Shown here one piece after another: positions 50,867-60,045 of a DNA stretch of 64,000 nt. The notes beneath the pieces are model-generated. The model did not search any database, was not told where the DNA came from, and saw nothing but the letters and a program-made list of their open reading frames with translations. Made by a program: the position numbers and the translations under genes. Location of the stretch: the NCBI RefSeq assembly GCF_025567385.1, contig NZ_JAOQJU010000009.1:1-64000 (forward strand), in the 5' to 3' direction. Position 1 is the stretch's first letter, and each line of letters starts with the position of its first letter. This stretch comes from Claveliimonas acetigenes. GTDB lineage: Bacteria; Bacillota; Clostridia; Lachnospirales; Lachnospiraceae.

Positions 50867-52342
50867 ATGTCAATAAATTTAGAAAGTTCCAATGTGGCGA
50901 CAAGAGAAAATCGGATTGGTTCCATTACAGGCTATATTGGTTCATTGAGTGATCTGGCATCACAGAGTGAGTGTGGGACATTAAAAGGATGTTTACGATG
51001 CTTTTCGCAGTCCAGCACCTGCCTTTCAAGCTGTGCATTGGGACAGTTATCTGCAATCCGGGATGTGGCAATTATTCATCACGGACCGGCAGGGTGTTCC
51101 GTGGCAAGCGCAGGAGCATATTATTTGGATAAAGTTATGGCAAAGAAACGCGGTGTTACCAATGATACGGTTTATGTTGGCACAGATATGAATGAAAAGG
51201 ATACTATCTTTGGTTCTACGGAATCTTTACGTAAGATAATACTGGAAGTCAATAAAAGGTATTCACCAAAGGCAATTTTTGTAACCAGTTCCTGTGCGAC
51301 TGGAATTATTGGTGAGGATATAGACAGCGTGGTGGATGAAGTCAAGGACGAAATAGATGTTCCGATTGTAGCAGTTCACTGTGAAGGATTTAAGTCCCGC
51401 ATTTGGGCGACCGGGTTTGATATTGCTGACCATGCGGTATTAAGCTCGATTGTACAGCCGCCGAAGGAAAAAAGGAACACCATCAATTTCAAGAATTTTT
51501 ATGAGAGTGCAAGACCGGAAATTATGGAGATGTTTCGGAAATTTGATTTGGAGCCGGTTTTCTTATATTGTAACTCTACAGTGGAGGAACTGTCGCACAT
51601 TTCGGAATCTCTTGCGACTACCTGTATCTGTGGTACGCTGGGGAATTACCTGGGAAATGCACTGGAGGAAAAATATGGAGTGCCTTATGTGAGAAGCATC
51701 AATCAGTGTGGTATTGTGGGTTTTGAAACATGGCTGCGTGAGATTGGCAAGGTGACAGACCGAAGTGAAAAAATAGAGAAATATATTGAGGAGCAGAGAG
51801 CAATCTACCTGCCACAGATTGAGGAAATCAAGAAAGAACTGAAAGGACTCCGGGCGGTAATCGGTATGGGACCGGGATATACTTTTGAGGTTTCAAGGGT
51901 TCTGAATGAACTTGGCATAGAGGTTGTGTGGGCATTGGCATGGCATTATGATAAGAAGTACGAGAATGGGGATGTTCCGCCATCTATGAAATATCTGTTG
52001 GACAATAACATAGACTTTGAGGCAAGCGTTGCCGACCAGCAGAACTTTGAAGTTATGAACATTTTACATAAGTACCAGCCTGATTTATACCTTTCCAGAC
52101 ATCCGGGTTCTACCGTCTGGGCAATCAAAAATGGTACTCCGGCGGTTTACGTGGCGGATGAATACATGCTCTTTGGTTATAAACATACACTTGAATTTGC
52201 CCGCACGATTCTTGACGCCACCCGTAACAGAAGTTTTGAACAGAATCTGGCAAAACGGGTAAAGCTGCCTTATACAGATTGGTGGTATGAGCAGAATGTG
52301 GGCGCGTTTTTAGAAGAGGCAAAGCCTCGGAAGGAGGCTTAA
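50867..52342 (+). CDS. Nitrogenase-like D subunit (first copy)
   Basis: A 491-residue nitrogenase component 1 family protein. P-cluster-type Cys are Cys52 (or 56), Cys77 in HHGPAGC and Cys143 in SSCATGIIGEDI; the 77-143 distance equals that of NifD Cys88-Cys154. Cys255, 12 residues before EEKYG, aligns with the cofactor ligand Cys275. In HCEGFKSRIWATGFDIADH the NifD residues Gln191 and His195 are Trp and Phe, and no His is at the His442 position (GTPAVYVADEY). Cys are unusually many near the N-terminus (36, 42, 45, 52, 56). Hence not a dinitrogen enzyme but a nitrogenase-like reductase, perhaps on C-S bonds. ATGGAGG precedes the ATG. Confidence 0.9.
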   Translation: MSINLESSNVATRENRIGSITGYIGSLSDLASQSECGTLKGCLRCFSQSSTCLSSCALGQLSAIRDVAIIHHGPAGCSVASAGAYYLDKVMAKKRGVTNDTVYVGTDMNEKDTIFGSTESLRKIILEVNKRYSPKAIFVTSSCATGIIGEDIDSVVDEVKDEIDVPIVAVHCEGFKSRIWATGFDIADHAVLSSIVQPPKEKRNTINFKNFYESARPEIMEMFRKFDLEPVFLYCNSTVEELSHISESLATTCICGTLGNYLGNALEEKYGVPYVRSINQCGIVGFETWLREIGKVTDRSEKIEKYIEEQRAIYLPQIEEIKKELKGLRAVIGMGPGYTFEVSRVLNELGIEVVWALAWHYDKKYENGDVPPSMKYLLDNNIDFEASVADQQNFEVMNILHKYQPDLYLSRHPGSTVWAIKNGTPAVYVADEYMLFGYKHTLEFARTILDATRNRSFEQNLAKRVKLPYTDWWYEQNVGAFLEEAKPRKEA

Positions 52343-52344
52343 AA

Positions 52345-53643
52345 ATGGCAAAATTATTAGATAAACAGAGATATAAATGTGCTTTAGGAGCAATGCAGAC
52401 AGTACAGGCAATTACAAGGGCGATACCGATACTGCATTCTGGTCCCGGATGTGCACAGAAATTATCAGATGGAACAGGGAGTTCCGGTTATTTCTCGCCA
52501 AATATTTTCCCATGTACCAGTATCAATGAAAAAGATGTGGTATTCGGCGGCACAAAAAAACTGGAAACAACGATTGAAAATGCATTAAAAGTGATTGATG
52601 CAGATTTATATGTGGTGCTGACCGGCTGTATTCCGGAAATTGTAGGTGATGATACAGGCGAGGTGGTAAGCAGGTTTGAAGATGCGGATAAGCCTGTTAT
52701 CTACGCATCTACCGCAGGATTTAAGGGAAATAACTATATCGGGCATGAGCAGGTGATTGATGCCATTATAGACCAGTATTTGGAAAAGTCAGAAGAAAGA
52801 GAAAAGGGGTTGGTCAACATCTGGGCGGACGTTCCTTATCAGAATTTATTCTGGCTTGGAAATATCAGGGAACTTGAGAAACTGCTTGCGGAAATTGGGC
52901 TTAAGCCAAACACGATTTTTGGCTATAACAGAGGAATCGATCAAATCAATAAGATTCCAAAGGCAGAGTTTAACCTGTTGGTTTCCCCATGGGTTTCTGC
53001 CAAAAATATGCAGAAAATGGAGAAAAAACTTGGGCTTCCATGGCTCCATATTCCAACACTTCCTATTGGTGCATATGAAACCAGTAAGTTTCTGCGTGAA
53101 GTTGGAAAGTTTGCAGGGGTGGATGAGGAAAAGGTGGAAAGTGTCATAGGTGGGCATGAGAATTATTATTACTATCTGATTGAAAGATATGCGGATCTTT
53201 TTCTCGAAAACCGTGTTATCAATAAGCAGTTTTCTGTGGTTGCGGATGCACAGTATGCCCTCGGCATTACGAAGTTTTTAGCAAATGATCTGGGGCTTGT
53301 GCCTGCAAAACAGTTTATCGTGGATGATACGCCAAAACAGTACCGTGAGGCAATTACAGAAGAGTTCAAAAAACTGAATTTTAACCTGCAGGCAGAGGTT
53401 GTATTTGAAACGGACAGCTATAAAATTCATGAGCAGATTAAAGAGCATGACTACCACGGTTATCCGCTTATTCTCGGCAGCTACTATGAAAAGGAACTTA
53501 CGGAAAGCCTGAAAGGAAATTACTTAAATATTGCATGGGCGGTACAGGATAAAGTGGTATTGGATGATTTCTATGCAGGCTATACAGGTGGTATCCGTCT
53601 GATTGAAGATATTTATACAGTAGCCGTCCAAAGGTTTAATTAA
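52345..53643 (+). CDS. Nitrogenase-like K subunit (first copy)
   Basis: A 432-residue partner of the upstream D-like protein. Cys12, Cys36 (LHSGPGC) and Cys95 (LTGCIPEIVGDD) have spacings of 24 and 59, close to NifK Cys70-95-153, so a P-cluster can form at the interface. INEKDVVFGGTKKLETTIENAL and ILGSYYEKELTE are family features. It lacks the N-terminal extension of true NifK. Two bases separate it from the D-like gene, with GGAAGGAGG upstream. Confidence 0.9.
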   Translation: MAKLLDKQRYKCALGAMQTVQAITRAIPILHSGPGCAQKLSDGTGSSGYFSPNIFPCTSINEKDVVFGGTKKLETTIENALKVIDADLYVVLTGCIPEIVGDDTGEVVSRFEDADKPVIYASTAGFKGNNYIGHEQVIDAIIDQYLEKSEEREKGLVNIWADVPYQNLFWLGNIRELEKLLAEIGLKPNTIFGYNRGIDQINKIPKAEFNLLVSPWVSAKNMQKMEKKLGLPWLHIPTLPIGAYETSKFLREVGKFAGVDEEKVESVIGGHENYYYYLIERYADLFLENRVINKQFSVVADAQYALGITKFLANDLGLVPAKQFIVDDTPKQYREAITEEFKKLNFNLQAEVVFETDSYKIHEQIKEHDYHGYPLILGSYYEKELTESLKGNYLNIAWAVQDKVVLDDFYAGYTGGIRLIEDIYTVAVQRFN

Positions 53644-53659
53644 CAGGAGGGCAGGAAAT

Positions 53660-54109
53660 ATGTCGTATAAAATAGCGGTCGCATCCTCCGATGGCTTACA
53701 AATAGATGAGACTTTTGGCGCAGCGAAAAGTTTTATCATATATGAAGTGGCAGATGGTATATATAGAAAGCTGGAAGAAAGAACTTTTCGTGAGGAAGGA
53801 ACAGATAATGACGGGATATCTGCAGCGGATAGCTGTAATTCATCGGGTAGCTGCAAAACAGGAGGAGGTTGTGGCAATGGTACAGGAGGCGGATGCGGTG
53901 GCGCTGGAGAAACATCTGAAAAGGTGGAACTGATATCGGACTGCCGCTGCGTTGTCTGTAAAAAAATTGGATTTCACATACAAAAGCAATTAGAGCGGAA
54001 AGCTATTTCAGCTTTTGATGTCAGTGTCTCTGTGAAAGAGGCATTGGAAAAGATATCGCATTATTTTACCCATATGGATAACCATGAATCTTTACGGGTG
54101 CAGAAATAA
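53660..54109 (+). CDS. NifX-like protein with Cys/Gly-rich insert
   Basis: A 149-residue protein of the iron-molybdenum cofactor biosynthesis family: IAVASSDGLQIDETFGAAKSFIIYEV at the N-terminus and CRCVVCKKIGFHIQKQLERKAISAFDV at the end. Between them (about residues 57-85) is a low-complexity insert with CNSSGSCKTGGGCGNGTGGGC, five Cys among Gly, which could hold an iron-sulfur or other metal cluster. The usual HFG motif is changed to TFG. It follows the K-like gene by 16 bases and ends at a terminator. A cofactor carrier or insertase for the D/K-like protein is the best guess. Confidence 0.82.
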   Translation: MSYKIAVASSDGLQIDETFGAAKSFIIYEVADGIYRKLEERTFREEGTDNDGISAADSCNSSGSCKTGGGCGNGTGGGCGGAGETSEKVELISDCRCVVCKKIGFHIQKQLERKAISAFDVSVSVKEALEKISHYFTHMDNHESLRVQK

Positions 54110-54120
54110 AAAAAGTTGAC

Positions 54121-54165
54121 CGGACAACCGGAGATTTGATTTAAAGAATCTTTGGTTGTCCTTTT
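54121..54165 (+). terminator. Terminator after the first nitrogenase-like module
   Basis: GGACAACC pairs with GGTTGTCC, with further pairing of the inner sequence (AGATT/AATCT), followed by TTTTGTG. Confidence 0.8.
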
Positions 54166-54233
54166 GTGTATGGATTTATAAAAATGTTACAGAGGAAATT
54201 CCAAAATTGATAATAAGAAAAGAGGTAAAGACG

Positions 54234-55304
54234 ATGAACAAGAAAACGAAAAAAATATTTGCATTAGTTTTAACAACGATGATGTTGTCAGCATTGCTTC
54301 TCAACGGTTGCGGAAAAGAAGAGAAAAAGGAATCTTATGTCTTTAAAATTGGAACGGCAAATGGTTCACTATGTCTGGCACCACTTCATGTTGCACAGGA
54401 TTTAGGATATTTCGAGGAGGAATTTAATGCCGCCGGGATTAAGTATGAACTGGTAGAGATTGATATGCAGCAGGCAGCAGATTTGACGGCTTCCGGGCAG
54501 ATAGATGCCTGTGTGGGATTGGCGGGAAGCCTGATACCGCAGGTGGACAGCGGATTAGATATATCTTTTACGGCAGGACTTCATACCGGATGTACAAAAT
54601 ATTATGTGAGCAAGGATTCAGATATTAAAGATTTATCCGGATTAAAGGGAAAGAAAATAGGTGTGCCGGGAATGAGTGATTCATCGGTAGTGGCATTGAA
54701 AAGGAAATTGGCAGACTTAGGCATCGGTGTAAGTACAACGAATATGGAAATAGAATTGGTTGTCTACAATATGACGGATCTGCCGCTGGCATTAGCTAAT
54801 GGTGCGGTAGATGCAATCGCCGTTCATGATCCGGTGGCATCTTCCGCAGAAAAAGAATATGGATTTACTAAGATATTAGATTTGACAGAGGATGAAAAGT
54901 TTAAAAACGAATACTGCTGTGCATCTTACATAACTTCTTCTATAACAAAAGAACATCCTGAAGCAGCAGCAGCGTATACCAGAGCATTATTGAAAGCCTC
55001 CGCTTATGTGCAGCAAAATCCGGAGGAAGCTGCCAGACTTCAAATTGAAAACGAACAATGTTCTGGTGATTTGGCGGAAAATACGAAACTGTTGTCATCC
55101 TATAATTATCAGCCATCGGTAAGCGCCATGGAAGAAACATTTAAAAATGCATGTACAGACTTACTGGAGATTGGTAACTTACAGGAGGGAAGAAATATCG
55201 ATGACTTTACCGCTGACCATATTGCGAAATTTGAGGATGTACCGGAGAGTTATACATATAATGATGACGGCACGTTTTCAGAAGTAAAAAAAAGTAGAGA
55301 ATAG
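54234..55304 (+). CDS. NitT/TauT-type ABC transporter substrate-binding lipoprotein
   Basis: A 356-residue lipoprotein with lipobox LLLNGC (Cys26). The NMT1/SsuA-like fold shows in FKIGTANGSLCLAPLHVAQDLGYFEEEF, QQAADLTASGQIDACVGLAGSLIP, and GKKIGVPGMSDSSVVALKRKL. This family binds sulfonates, taurine, nitrate or thiamine precursors; the surroundings favour an organosulfur ligand. Start ATG 54234 was taken because AGAGGTAAAG precedes it and a signal peptide begins there. First gene of a three-gene transporter. Confidence 0.9.
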   Translation: MNKKTKKIFALVLTTMMLSALLLNGCGKEEKKESYVFKIGTANGSLCLAPLHVAQDLGYFEEEFNAAGIKYELVEIDMQQAADLTASGQIDACVGLAGSLIPQVDSGLDISFTAGLHTGCTKYYVSKDSDIKDLSGLKGKKIGVPGMSDSSVVALKRKLADLGIGVSTTNMEIELVVYNMTDLPLALANGAVDAIAVHDPVASSAEKEYGFTKILDLTEDEKFKNEYCCASYITSSITKEHPEAAAAYTRALLKASAYVQQNPEEAARLQIENEQCSGDLAENTKLLSSYNYQPSVSAMEETFKNACTDLLEIGNLQEGRNIDDFTADHIAKFEDVPESYTYNDDGTFSEVKKSRE

Positions 55305-55340
55305 TTCTTGCTGTGATTAGCGGTCAGGACAGGAGGAAAT

Positions 55341-56300
55341 ATGAAAAAGATACATGTTATTATAAAACTTATTCTACCGATATTGGCAATCATTCTTTCG
55401 GTTATGACATATTATGGTCTGAAAGACAACGGAGAACAAAAGGCTACTCCATATCCATACTACATATATTTTGTCATGCTTATTTTAGGACTGTATGTAA
55501 TAGTGGTTTTGGCAGCAGTTTTTATTAAGAGGTGGAGAAAAATATTAATATACAAAGCTCCTCTGATTGCCGGAGTTTTGCTGTTGCTCATGATAATCAA
55601 TATTGCCACTTCTAAGACAACCATTCTGCCAACTTTGTATTTTCCGTCTTTAGATAGAATTATTGGACTTTTATTTGAGCAAAGGATCTTTCTACTGGAA
55701 AATGTATTGTCCTCGTTAAAATTGCTGATTATCGGTTTTATTTGGGGTGCATCTATCGGATTTTTGACTGGATTGGCATTGGGGTATAATAAGAAAGTAG
55801 GCTATTGGCTGAACCCGGTCACAAAAGTAATAGGACCTATTCCCACAACTGCATGGATTCCATTGGCATTAAGTGTATTTCCAACCACACATGTGGCGAA
55901 TGTATTTTTGATTGCGTTTGCTGTATGGTTTCCAGTAACACTGATGACAAGCAGCGGAATACAAAGTACCAGTCAGGTTCATTTTGAGGTGTCAAGTACG
56001 TTAGGTGCATCCACTTTATATAAGATTGTACATGTTGCAATTCCAAGTGCAATGCCAAGCATATTTTTAGGGATATTTTATGGAACGGTTTCTTCTTTTG
56101 CTACGCTTATGGCTGTGGAGATGAACGGGAATTCCAGCGGCATTGGATGGTATATTAATTGGCAGAAACAGGTTATGATGTATGATGGCGTATATGCAGG
56201 TCTTATCATTATAGCAGTTATATGTTCTTTGATATTGACACTCTTATTTAGAGTAAGAGATCGTATTTTGGTATGGCAGAAAGGAGTCATTAAATGGTAG
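55341..56300 (+). CDS. NitT/TauT-type ABC transporter permease
   Basis: A 319-residue permease. Three N-terminal membrane segments (about 8-24, 44-62, 76-88) are extra to the usual family plan. Then comes the BPD_transp_1 domain with the EAA-like loop SSTLGASTLYKIVHVAIPSAMPSIFLG (about 220-246) and SLKLLIIGFIWGASIGFLTGLALGYNK. CAGGAGGAAAT precedes the ATG. It overlaps the ATPase gene by seven bases. Confidence 0.88.
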   Translation: MKKIHVIIKLILPILAIILSVMTYYGLKDNGEQKATPYPYYIYFVMLILGLYVIVVLAAVFIKRWRKILIYKAPLIAGVLLLLMIINIATSKTTILPTLYFPSLDRIIGLLFEQRIFLLENVLSSLKLLIIGFIWGASIGFLTGLALGYNKKVGYWLNPVTKVIGPIPTTAWIPLALSVFPTTHVANVFLIAFAVWFPVTLMTSSGIQSTSQVHFEVSSTLGASTLYKIVHVAIPSAMPSIFLGIFYGTVSSFATLMAVEMNGNSSGIGWYINWQKQVMMYDGVYAGLIIIAVICSLILTLLFRVRDRILVWQKGVIKW

Positions 56301-57079
56301 GGCAGATTTCAATACAGGAGGTAAGCAAGGAGTTTGTGAATCCGGATGCTTCCAAAGAAAATATACATGCGTTAAACGGATTTTCATTGGATATTGAGCC
56401 AGGAACTTTTATAAGCCTGATTGGACCATCAGGATGTGGAAAGTCAACATTGCTGAGGCTGATAGGGGGATTAGACAATCCAAGCAGTGGTGCGATTTAC
56501 CTGGATGGCAAAAAGATAGAGAAGCCAGGAAGTGACAGGGGATTTGCATTTCAGGGTTCCAATCTTTTTCCGTGGCTGACAGTTGAGAAAAATATCGCAT
56601 TTGGGTTAAAGGCAAGGCATATCTATAAGGATTCCCAAAAGGATGTCGAGGAGTTTATCAATCTTGTCGGGCTGGGGGGATTTGAAAAATCATATCCGCA
56701 TCAGCTATCAGGCGGTATGCAACAAAGAGCATCTTTAGCAAGGGCATTAGTAGGACATCCATCCGTATTGTTGTTGGATGAACCTTTAGGCGCTTTAGAT
56801 GCGTTTACGAGAATGAACTTACAAGATGAGATATTAGATATTTGGAAAAAATATAATATGACGGTGATTATGGTTACGCATGATGTGGATGAGGCAATTT
56901 ATATGTCAGATCAGGTAGTTGTTATGTCTGCGAGACCATCAAAAGTAGAGATTGTTATAGATATAGACCTGCCAAGATCTCGTGCAAGAGCTCAGGATAC
57001 ATTTCAGGAATACAGGTCAAAGATACTTGAAATTTTGAATTTTGGTGGAAAGATTGAAGAAGTAGAGTATTATCTATAA
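56294..57079 (+). CDS. NitT/TauT-type ABC transporter ATPase
   Basis: A 261-residue ATPase of the SsuB/TauB group: Walker A GPSGCGKSTLLRLIGG (about 43), Q-loop FAFQGSNLFPWLTVEKNIAFGL, signature LSGGMQQRASLARA, Walker B VLLLDEPLGALDAFTR, switch His in VTHDVDEAIYMSD. AAGGAGTC lies before the start. Completes the importer that stands between the two nitrogenase-like modules, implying that import and reduction serve one pathway. Confidence 0.93.
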   Translation: MVGQISIQEVSKEFVNPDASKENIHALNGFSLDIEPGTFISLIGPSGCGKSTLLRLIGGLDNPSSGAIYLDGKKIEKPGSDRGFAFQGSNLFPWLTVEKNIAFGLKARHIYKDSQKDVEEFINLVGLGGFEKSYPHQLSGGMQQRASLARALVGHPSVLLLDEPLGALDAFTRMNLQDEILDIWKKYNMTVIMVTHDVDEAIYMSDQVVVMSARPSKVEIVIDIDLPRSRARAQDTFQEYRSKILEILNFGGKIEEVEYYL

Positions 57080-57434
57080 ATCATTTTGCAAAATTGACAG
57101 TGTAAAATAAATAGTGCTTATCGACAGTCTTTTATATAAATATATGAGGTTGAGTTGGCAGTCACTTATAGTCTTAAAGAAGATAGGATTATAGATAATA
57201 AGTGCCTGCCTATGTCTGCATGTAAACGAATATATCAAAGTTTGTATTGTACCGCTTCCATTTTTGAAGTGTTTGTCGAGGGAGTGGCATACGAGGATGA
57301 ACAATCTTTTAATAGAATTTATCATGTGAAATAGACAAAATCTATTACGAGCTATAGAAAACAAATAATTTTATAATTCCTATATGAATAGTATAATATC
57401 TATGCGGGAGGGGGTTGCAGGCAAGGAGGTTTTT
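57080..57434 (+). other. 355-base intergenic region with hairpin and operator-like motif
   Basis: GGCAGTCACTTAT (57157-57169) pairs with ATAAGTGCCTGCC (57198-57210) except for one base; no T-run follows. From 57212 a 40-codon frame (ending in EDEQSFNRIYHVK) lacks a ribosome site and may be a gene remnant. The motif ATAATTCCTATATGAATA stands at 57373-57390. A weak promoter (TAGACA, 15 bases, TATAGA) ends at 57359. Confidence 0.5.
57373..57390. promoter_or_regulatory. AATTCCTAT-type operator upstream of the Rrf2 gene
   Basis: ATAATTCCTATATGAATA lies 45 bases before the Rrf2 start. The same 18 bases, with one change, stand at 58740-58757 before nifS. Its core AATTCCTAT also flanks the cysK promoter. 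Probably the site of an Rrf2/CymR-type repressor. Confidence 0.5.
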
Positions 57435-57620
57435 ATGAGGATATCAACAAGAGGAAAAAATGCGATAAAGCTAATGCTTGATTTGGCAACTTATAATCAT
57501 GGAGAACCGGTAAGGCTCAAGGATATAGCGAAAAGGCAGAATATATTTGAGAAATATTTGGAGCAGATTGTTGCAGTACTGCATAAAGCAGCCTTAGTAA
57601 AAAGCATCAGAGGGCGGTAA
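57435..57620 (+). pseudogene. Truncated Rrf2-family regulator gene
   Basis: The frame starts RISTRGKNAIKLMLDLATYNHGEPVRLKDIAKRQNIFEKYLEQI, a clear Rrf2/IscR/CymR-type winged helix (recognition helix in LKDIAKRQNI). It stops after LVKSIRGR at residue 61; the family normally runs to 130-150 residues with SVRG.GGGY and a C-terminal helix, which carries ligand Cys in IscR. The C-terminal dimer region is missing and the next 60 bases do not restore it. Start ATG 57435 follows AAGGAGG. The remaining part might still bind DNA, but a working repressor is doubtful. Confidence 0.8.
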
Positions 57621-57681
57621 TACCGGGACAGGCACTGGTATTATATGATGGCAGTCTGGCAGCAGGAGGAGGGACGATACT

Positions 57682-58688
57682 ATGAAAGCAGATGCTGGTT
57701 CCATGACATGGAGGACAGAAGATAATATCGGTGTTTCAGAATATACGCTATTGACAGTGGAAGAAGGAAAACGGCTTATTGATCGCCTGGAACAGGAACA
57801 TGAATTATCCAAAGCAGAGATGGCAGTGCTGATTGATGCTAATTGTCCGGAGTTGCGTGATTATGCAAAAGTAAAGGCAAGAGCCATTGGAGACAAGCAG
57901 TTTGGTAGGAATATTTATATCCGGGGGCTGATTGAATTTACTAACTATTGTAAAAATGATTGTTATTACTGTGGAATTCGTTGCAGCAACGCTAAGGCAG
58001 AACGATATCGTCTAAGCAGGGAGGATATTATGGCGTGCTGCAGGGAAGGAAAAAAACTGGGATTTCGGACATTTGTGTTACAAGGAGGCGAAGATCCATA
58101 TTATACTGATGACCATATTGTAGATTTGATACGGCAGCAGAGTCCCATTATCAAAAACTGCATCCACATAACTTATCACTGAAACATCGCAAGCAGTGTC
58201 TGTGGAATCTTAAAGAGATTGGTTATCAGACGGGATGTGGGTTTATGGTAGGAAGTCCGGGACAGACGGCTGAACATTTGGCGGAGGATTTTCAATTTAT
58301 CAGAGAACTGCAACCAGAGATGGTAGGAATAGGACCTTTTATCCCACACAGTGACACACCATTTGCGAAAGAAATACAGGGAAGTATGGAACTGACACTA
58401 TACCTTTTAAGTTTACTGCGTATCCAGCAGCCGGATTTATTGTTGCCTGCAACTACTGCCTTAGCGACAATAAATCCCAGAGGCCGTGAACTGGGGATAG
58501 AGGCAGGTGCCAATGTGGTGATGCCAAATCTGTCTCCAGTGGGAGTTCGGGATAAATATGCATTATATAATGGGAAAGTCTGCACGGGAGATGAAGCAGC
58601 AGAGTGTAGGAAATGTCTGGAGAAACGGATAGAAAGCGTGGGCTATCACATAGTAATCAGCAGGGGAGATCACTGTGATGTGAAGTGA
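57682..58688 (+). pseudogene. hydE-like radical SAM gene with internal deletion and frameshift
   Basis: The first 155 residues match HydE, the [FeFe]-hydrogenase cofactor maturase: radical SAM motif CKNDCYYC in EFTNYCKNDCYYCGIRCSN, and FVLQGGEDPYYTDDHIVDLIR. After RQQSP the frame breaks. From about 58146 another frame gives YQKLHPHNLSLKHRKQCLW and then GYQTGCGFMVGSPGQT, the downstream part of HydE. About 50 residues between are gone. The second part runs to CDVK at 58688 and includes GIGPFIPHSDTPFAKEI. No hydrogenase genes are near, so it may have been a maturase for this system. Start ATG 57682 with GGAGGAGG. Confidence 0.85.
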
Positions 58689-58694
58689 AATCTA

Positions 58695-58757
58695 TTGACA
58701 GGCATCTTATACATGGCTATAATCTGTACCATAAATCATATAATTCCCATATGAATA
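58695..58757 (+). promoter_or_regulatory. Promoter and operator of the nifS-sat unit
   Basis: TTGACA (58695-58700), 17-base spacer, TATAAT (58718-58723) is a consensus sigma-A promoter. ATAATTCCCATATGAATA at 58740-58757 repeats the motif at 57373 with one change. The site lies where a bound repressor would block the promoter. Confidence 0.65.
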
Positions 58758-58833
58758 ATAGGTTTATATGCTTTTGGAAAGGCTTATGAACATAATGTTG
58801 AATAAAAAATAATAAGAAAGAAGGCGTATCTTT

Positions 58834-60015
58834 ATGAAGAAACTGATTTATCTGGATAATGCTGCGACAACGCAGGTAAGTGAAGAAGTGTTAAATGAAA
58901 TGCTTCCTTTTTTCAGGCAGACATACAGTAACCCATCTGCCGTATACAGCTTTGCAGGAGAGGGTAAGAAAGCAGTTGACCGTGCAAGGAAGCAGGCGGC
59001 GGAGTTAATTGGTGCAAATGTAGAAGAAATATATTTTACAGGCGGAGGAAGCGAGTCTGATAACTGGGCATTAAAGGCAGCTGCAGAGGCTTATTGCTCA
59101 AAGGGAAAACATATTATAACCAGTAAAATAGAGCATCATGCCATACTGCATACTTGTGAATATCTGGAGAAGCAGGGATAGGAGGTAACATATCTTGATG
59201 TAGATGAGGACGGGAAAATATCTCTTGAAGAACTCAGAGCTGCCATTCGCCCGGATACCATTTTGATATCGGTCATGGCGGCAAATAACGAGATTGGAAC
59301 AATAGAACCGATTGCGGAAATAGGAAAGATTGCACATGAGAACGGCGTGTTGTTCCATACAGACGCAGTACAGGCATACGGACATATTCCAATAAATGTT
59401 GATGATATGGAAATAGACATGCTCTCTGCAAGTGGGCATAAATTTAATGGGCCAAAAGGAATCGGGATTTTGTATATCCGTAAAGGTGTAAAAATCCGTT
59501 CCTTTATACATGGTGGCGCACAGGAGAGGAACAGAAGGGCAGGAACTTCCAATGTGCCGGGAATTGTTGGATTTGGAAAGGCAGCAGAGATTGCCGGGGA
59601 TACGATGGAATCAAGAACCAGGAAGGAGATAACATTGAGGGATCATTTGATAGAAAGAGTTTTATCAGAGATTCCCTATGTCAGGCTGAATGGGCATAAA
59701 ACCGACAGACTGCCGAATAATGTGAACTTCTGTTTTCGGTTTATCGAAGGGGAATCATTGATGATTTTATTAGATCAGATAGGAGTGTGTGCTTCCAGCG
59801 GTTCGGCATGTACATCCGGCTCATTAGATCCTTCCCATGTACTTCTTGCAATTGGACTCCCGCATGAGATTGCACATGGCTCATTGAGGATTACCCTGTC
59901 GGAAGAAACTACATTGGAGGATATCGATTTTGTGGCAGATGAACTAAAGAAGATTGCCCTGAGACTGCGAAGAATGTCTCCGGTGTATGAGGATTTTGTA
60001 AAAAGCCAGAAGTGA
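58834..60015 (+). pseudogene. nifS-like cysteine desulfurase gene with in-frame TAG
   Basis: The full-length frame (393 codons) has all NifS features: LIYLDNAATTQVSEEV, HHAILHTCEYLEKQG, the PLP Lys in SASGHKFNGPKGIG (about residue 202) and the active Cys in SSGSACTSGSLDPSH (about residue 325). Codon 116 (59179-59181) is TAG, where relatives have an aromatic residue (KQG-F/Y-EVTYL). The frame continues without another fault. A single substitution from TAT/TAC/TGG would explain it. Either the gene is newly inactivated or the stop is suppressed. Start ATG 58834, AAGAAAGAAGG upstream. Confidence 0.88.
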
Positions 60016-60045
60016 TGTGTTTTCAAAAAGAAAAGGAGACAGAAA

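Noticed and set aside
57074..57364. Minus-strand 96-codon frame in the gap before Rrf2
   Set aside because: No ribosome site, odd composition and no family pattern; it overlaps the hairpin.
57682..58688. Two separate radical SAM genes
   Set aside because: The two frames are the start and end of one HydE-like protein, and the sequence between them continues the homology in another frame.
59179..59181. TAG in nifS as a pyrrolysine codon
   Set aside because: No pyl genes or Pyl context visible; the position is not catalytic and is normally an aromatic residue. A mutation is simpler.
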